Positions 62,817 through 64,000 of a stretch of DNA of 64,000 nucleotides are shown one piece after another (the stretch's first letter is position 1; every line of letters starts with the position of its first letter). The notes beneath the pieces were generated by a model. It worked only from the letters and a program-made list of their open reading frames with translations. It was not told where the DNA came from and searched no databases. The stretch is from NCBI GenBank assembly GCA_963814955.1, contig CAWFEX010000008.1, positions 930,001 through 994,000 on the forward strand, in the 5' to 3' direction. The position numbers and the translations under genes are program-made. Source of the DNA: DATCJA01 sp963814955. GTDB lineage: Bacteria > Acidobacteriota > Vicinamibacteria > Vicinamibacterales > UBA2999.

Positions 62817-63455
62817 ATGTCATTCCAGTACATCGCAATTGAAGGGCCTATCGGTGTCGGCAAGACATCGTTAGCTGAGCGTCTGGCGGCGCGACTGGAT
62901 GCGGCGCTCGTACTGGAGGAAATGGAGAATCCGTTCCTCGCCGATTTCTACTCAGGCCGTCCGGGCGCAGCGCTGCAGGCACAGCTCTTCTATCTCCTGA
63001 ATCGTCACCGCCAGCAGCTGACGCTGCGCCAGGGCGATCTTTTCGCGCAGATGACGGTCGCCGACTATCTCTTCGATCGGGACAAGATCTTTGCGTATCT
63101 GAATCTCGACGATAACGAGCTGTTCATCTATCAGCGTCTGTACGATCTGCTGGCGAAAGACGTCCCGTCTCCCGATCTCGTCGTCTATTTGCAGGCGCCG
63201 AGCGACGTGCTCGTGAAGCGTGTTCGCGAACGCGCCAAGGACAGCGACGGCGACACACCGATACCCGAGCCGGACTACATCCGCGAACTGAACGAAGCGT
63301 ACCAGCACTTCTTCTTTCACTACTCCGCCACGCCGCTTCTGGTTGTGGAAACGTCGCAGGTCGACCTTGCCGCGAGTGATGCGGCGGTTGAAGATCTGCT
63401 GCGCCAGATCCGATCGATCAACCGAGGTACGCGTTATTACGTACCGAGGACGTAG
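62817..63455 (+). CDS. Deoxynucleoside kinase family protein
   Basis: 212 residues from ATG 62817 (MSFQYIAIEG); ATGs further upstream give an unlikely N-terminus. Walker A GPIGVGKTSLAERLA at the start, DRDKIFAYLNLDDNELFIYQRLYDLL in the middle (the DR motif after the catalytic glutamate region) and a lid-like arginine segment RVRERAKDSDGD. The family phosphorylates deoxyadenosine/deoxyguanosine or acts in nucleotide salvage. Divergent from the HEAT-cyclophilin gene. Followed by accD after 100 bases. Confidence 0.88.
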   Translation: MSFQYIAIEGPIGVGKTSLAERLAARLDAALVLEEMENPFLADFYSGRPGAALQAQLFYLLNRHRQQLTLRQGDLFAQMTVADYLFDRDKIFAYLNLDDNELFIYQRLYDLLAKDVPSPDLVVYLQAPSDVLVKRVRERAKDSDGDTPIPEPDYIRELNEAYQHFFFHYSATPLLVVETSQVDLAASDAAVEDLLRQIRSINRGTRYYVPRT

Positions 63456-63555
63456 CTCGAGATCCAATCTGCAAAATGCACACAAGTTAGGTGGCTCGGC
63501 CTGCCGCGGGCCTGAATTTTGGGTCCTGCATTTTGAATTGCGGTAATCTCCCCTC

Positions 63556-64000
63556 ATGGCGTGGTTCAAGAAGACCCGGAGGCGGATGGAGTCGGCGACG
63601 GCCGAAAAGCCAAGCCGGGTGCCGGAAGGCCTCTGGGTCAAGTGTCCGGGCTGCGCGCAGATCCTTTACAACAAGGATCTGGAAGGCAATCTGCACGTCT
63701 GTCCGAAATGCGCGCACCACTTCCGAATCAGCGCCGTTGACCGGCTGAACGTTCTGCTGGACGAGGGCAAGTGGACCGAACATCACGTGCAGCTCGCCTC
63801 GAACGACCCGCTCCACTTCACAGACACGAAGAAGTACAGCGAGCGGCTGCGTGCAACGGTTGCCTCTACACACATGAAGGACGCGGTCGTGGTGGCGACA
63901 GGTCGGCTGGATGGGCTCGAGGTGGTCGTGGCTGCCATGGAGTATGCGTTCATTGGCGGCAGCATGGGTGTGGTTGTCGGCGAGAAAATCACGCGGGCCG
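63556..64000 (+). CDS. accD: Acetyl-CoA carboxylase carboxyltransferase beta subunit (partial, runs off the window)
   Basis: The first 148 residues are visible. N-terminal MAWFKK is followed by a four-cysteine zinc ribbon, KCPGCAQILY and HVCPKCAHHF, then RLNVLLDEGKW and the start of the carboxyltransferase domain (TGRLDGLEVVVAAMEYAFIGGSMG). This is the beta subunit that transfers carboxyl from biotin to acetyl-CoA in fatty acid synthesis. The gene is cut by the right edge of the window with no stop; everything seen matches the family. Confidence 0.95.
   Translation, partial: MAWFKKTRRRMESATAEKPSRVPEGLWVKCPGCAQILYNKDLEGNLHVCPKCAHHFRISAVDRLNVLLDEGKWTEHHVQLASNDPLHFTDTKKYSERLRATVASTHMKDAVVVATGRLDGLEVVVAAMEYAFIGGSMGVVVGEKITRA

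Overview
The window reads as chromosomal core DNA of a high-GC, Gram-negative, diderm bacterium. The Oar-like TonB-dependent receptor with an N-terminal carboxypeptidase-regulatory domain, the TonB/ExbB/ExbD/ExbD energy-transduction operon, the TAXI-type TRAP transporter, the membrane pyrophosphatase, TPR lipoproteins and zinc-ribbon proteins of unknown role together suggest Acidobacteriota, perhaps the Vicinamibacteria lineage. That placement is inference; no rRNA is present to test it. No tRNA, rRNA, CRISPR array, prophage or IS transposase was found.

Layout. 0.1-9.5 kb is accessory: small monocistronic or short-operon enzymes (methyltransferase, GrpB-like, transglutaminase-like, DinB-like, peroxiredoxin, secreted esterase, YjbR, GNAT, VOC, metallo-beta-lactamase fold, MobA-like). 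9.7-12.7 kb holds two cold-shock-domain proteins facing each other, an ABC ATPase with degraded motifs, a Fur-rubrerythrin fusion and ErpA. 12.8-15.8 kb has class I fumarase and aspartase side by side. 16.5-21.1 kb runs bioY, thiD, moaE-moaD-prfA-prmC-HIT. 21.2-25.2 kb is an M16 peptidase pair with a HAD phosphatase. 25.2-30.9 kb is ileS-lspA-lgt-rluD-NUDIX, 31-34 kb lon and a DksA-like protein, 34.5-38.7 kb two unknown divergent genes, rpmB, ridA and rel. 38.9-46.6 kb carries a TPR lipoprotein, the Oar-like receptor and a TAXI-TRAP transporter. 46.6-53.4 kb holds tonB-exbB-exbD-exbD and uppP-DUF502-hppA; 53.5-57.6 kb tgt-yajC-secD-secF; 57.6-59.9 kb ddl and a TPR protein; 60.5-64 kb a HEAT-cyclophilin lipoprotein, a deoxynucleoside kinase and the start of accD.

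Most unusual: (1) at 60.1 and 60.4 kb two separate tiny genes encode exactly the same 16-residue, +9-charged peptide (MAKKAKGGKKKAAKKR) using six synonymous codon changes, each with its own Shine-Dalgarno and its own intrinsic terminator; (2) a family of palindromes with core GGCT-NN-AGCC, one copy lying in frame inside moaE; (3) heptanucleotide tandem arrays at many gene borders, several arranged as inverted pairs that fold back on themselves and one reaching into a signal-peptide coding region; (4) a Fur regulator fused to a di-iron ferritin-like domain.

Three genes (ileS, secD and a NUDIX hydrolase) are each broken by one apparent single-base indel although both halves match their family. 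Because two of them are essential, sequence or assembly error is the likeliest cause. Coordinates, motifs and spacings were read by eye; family names rest on recognised motifs, not on database searches.
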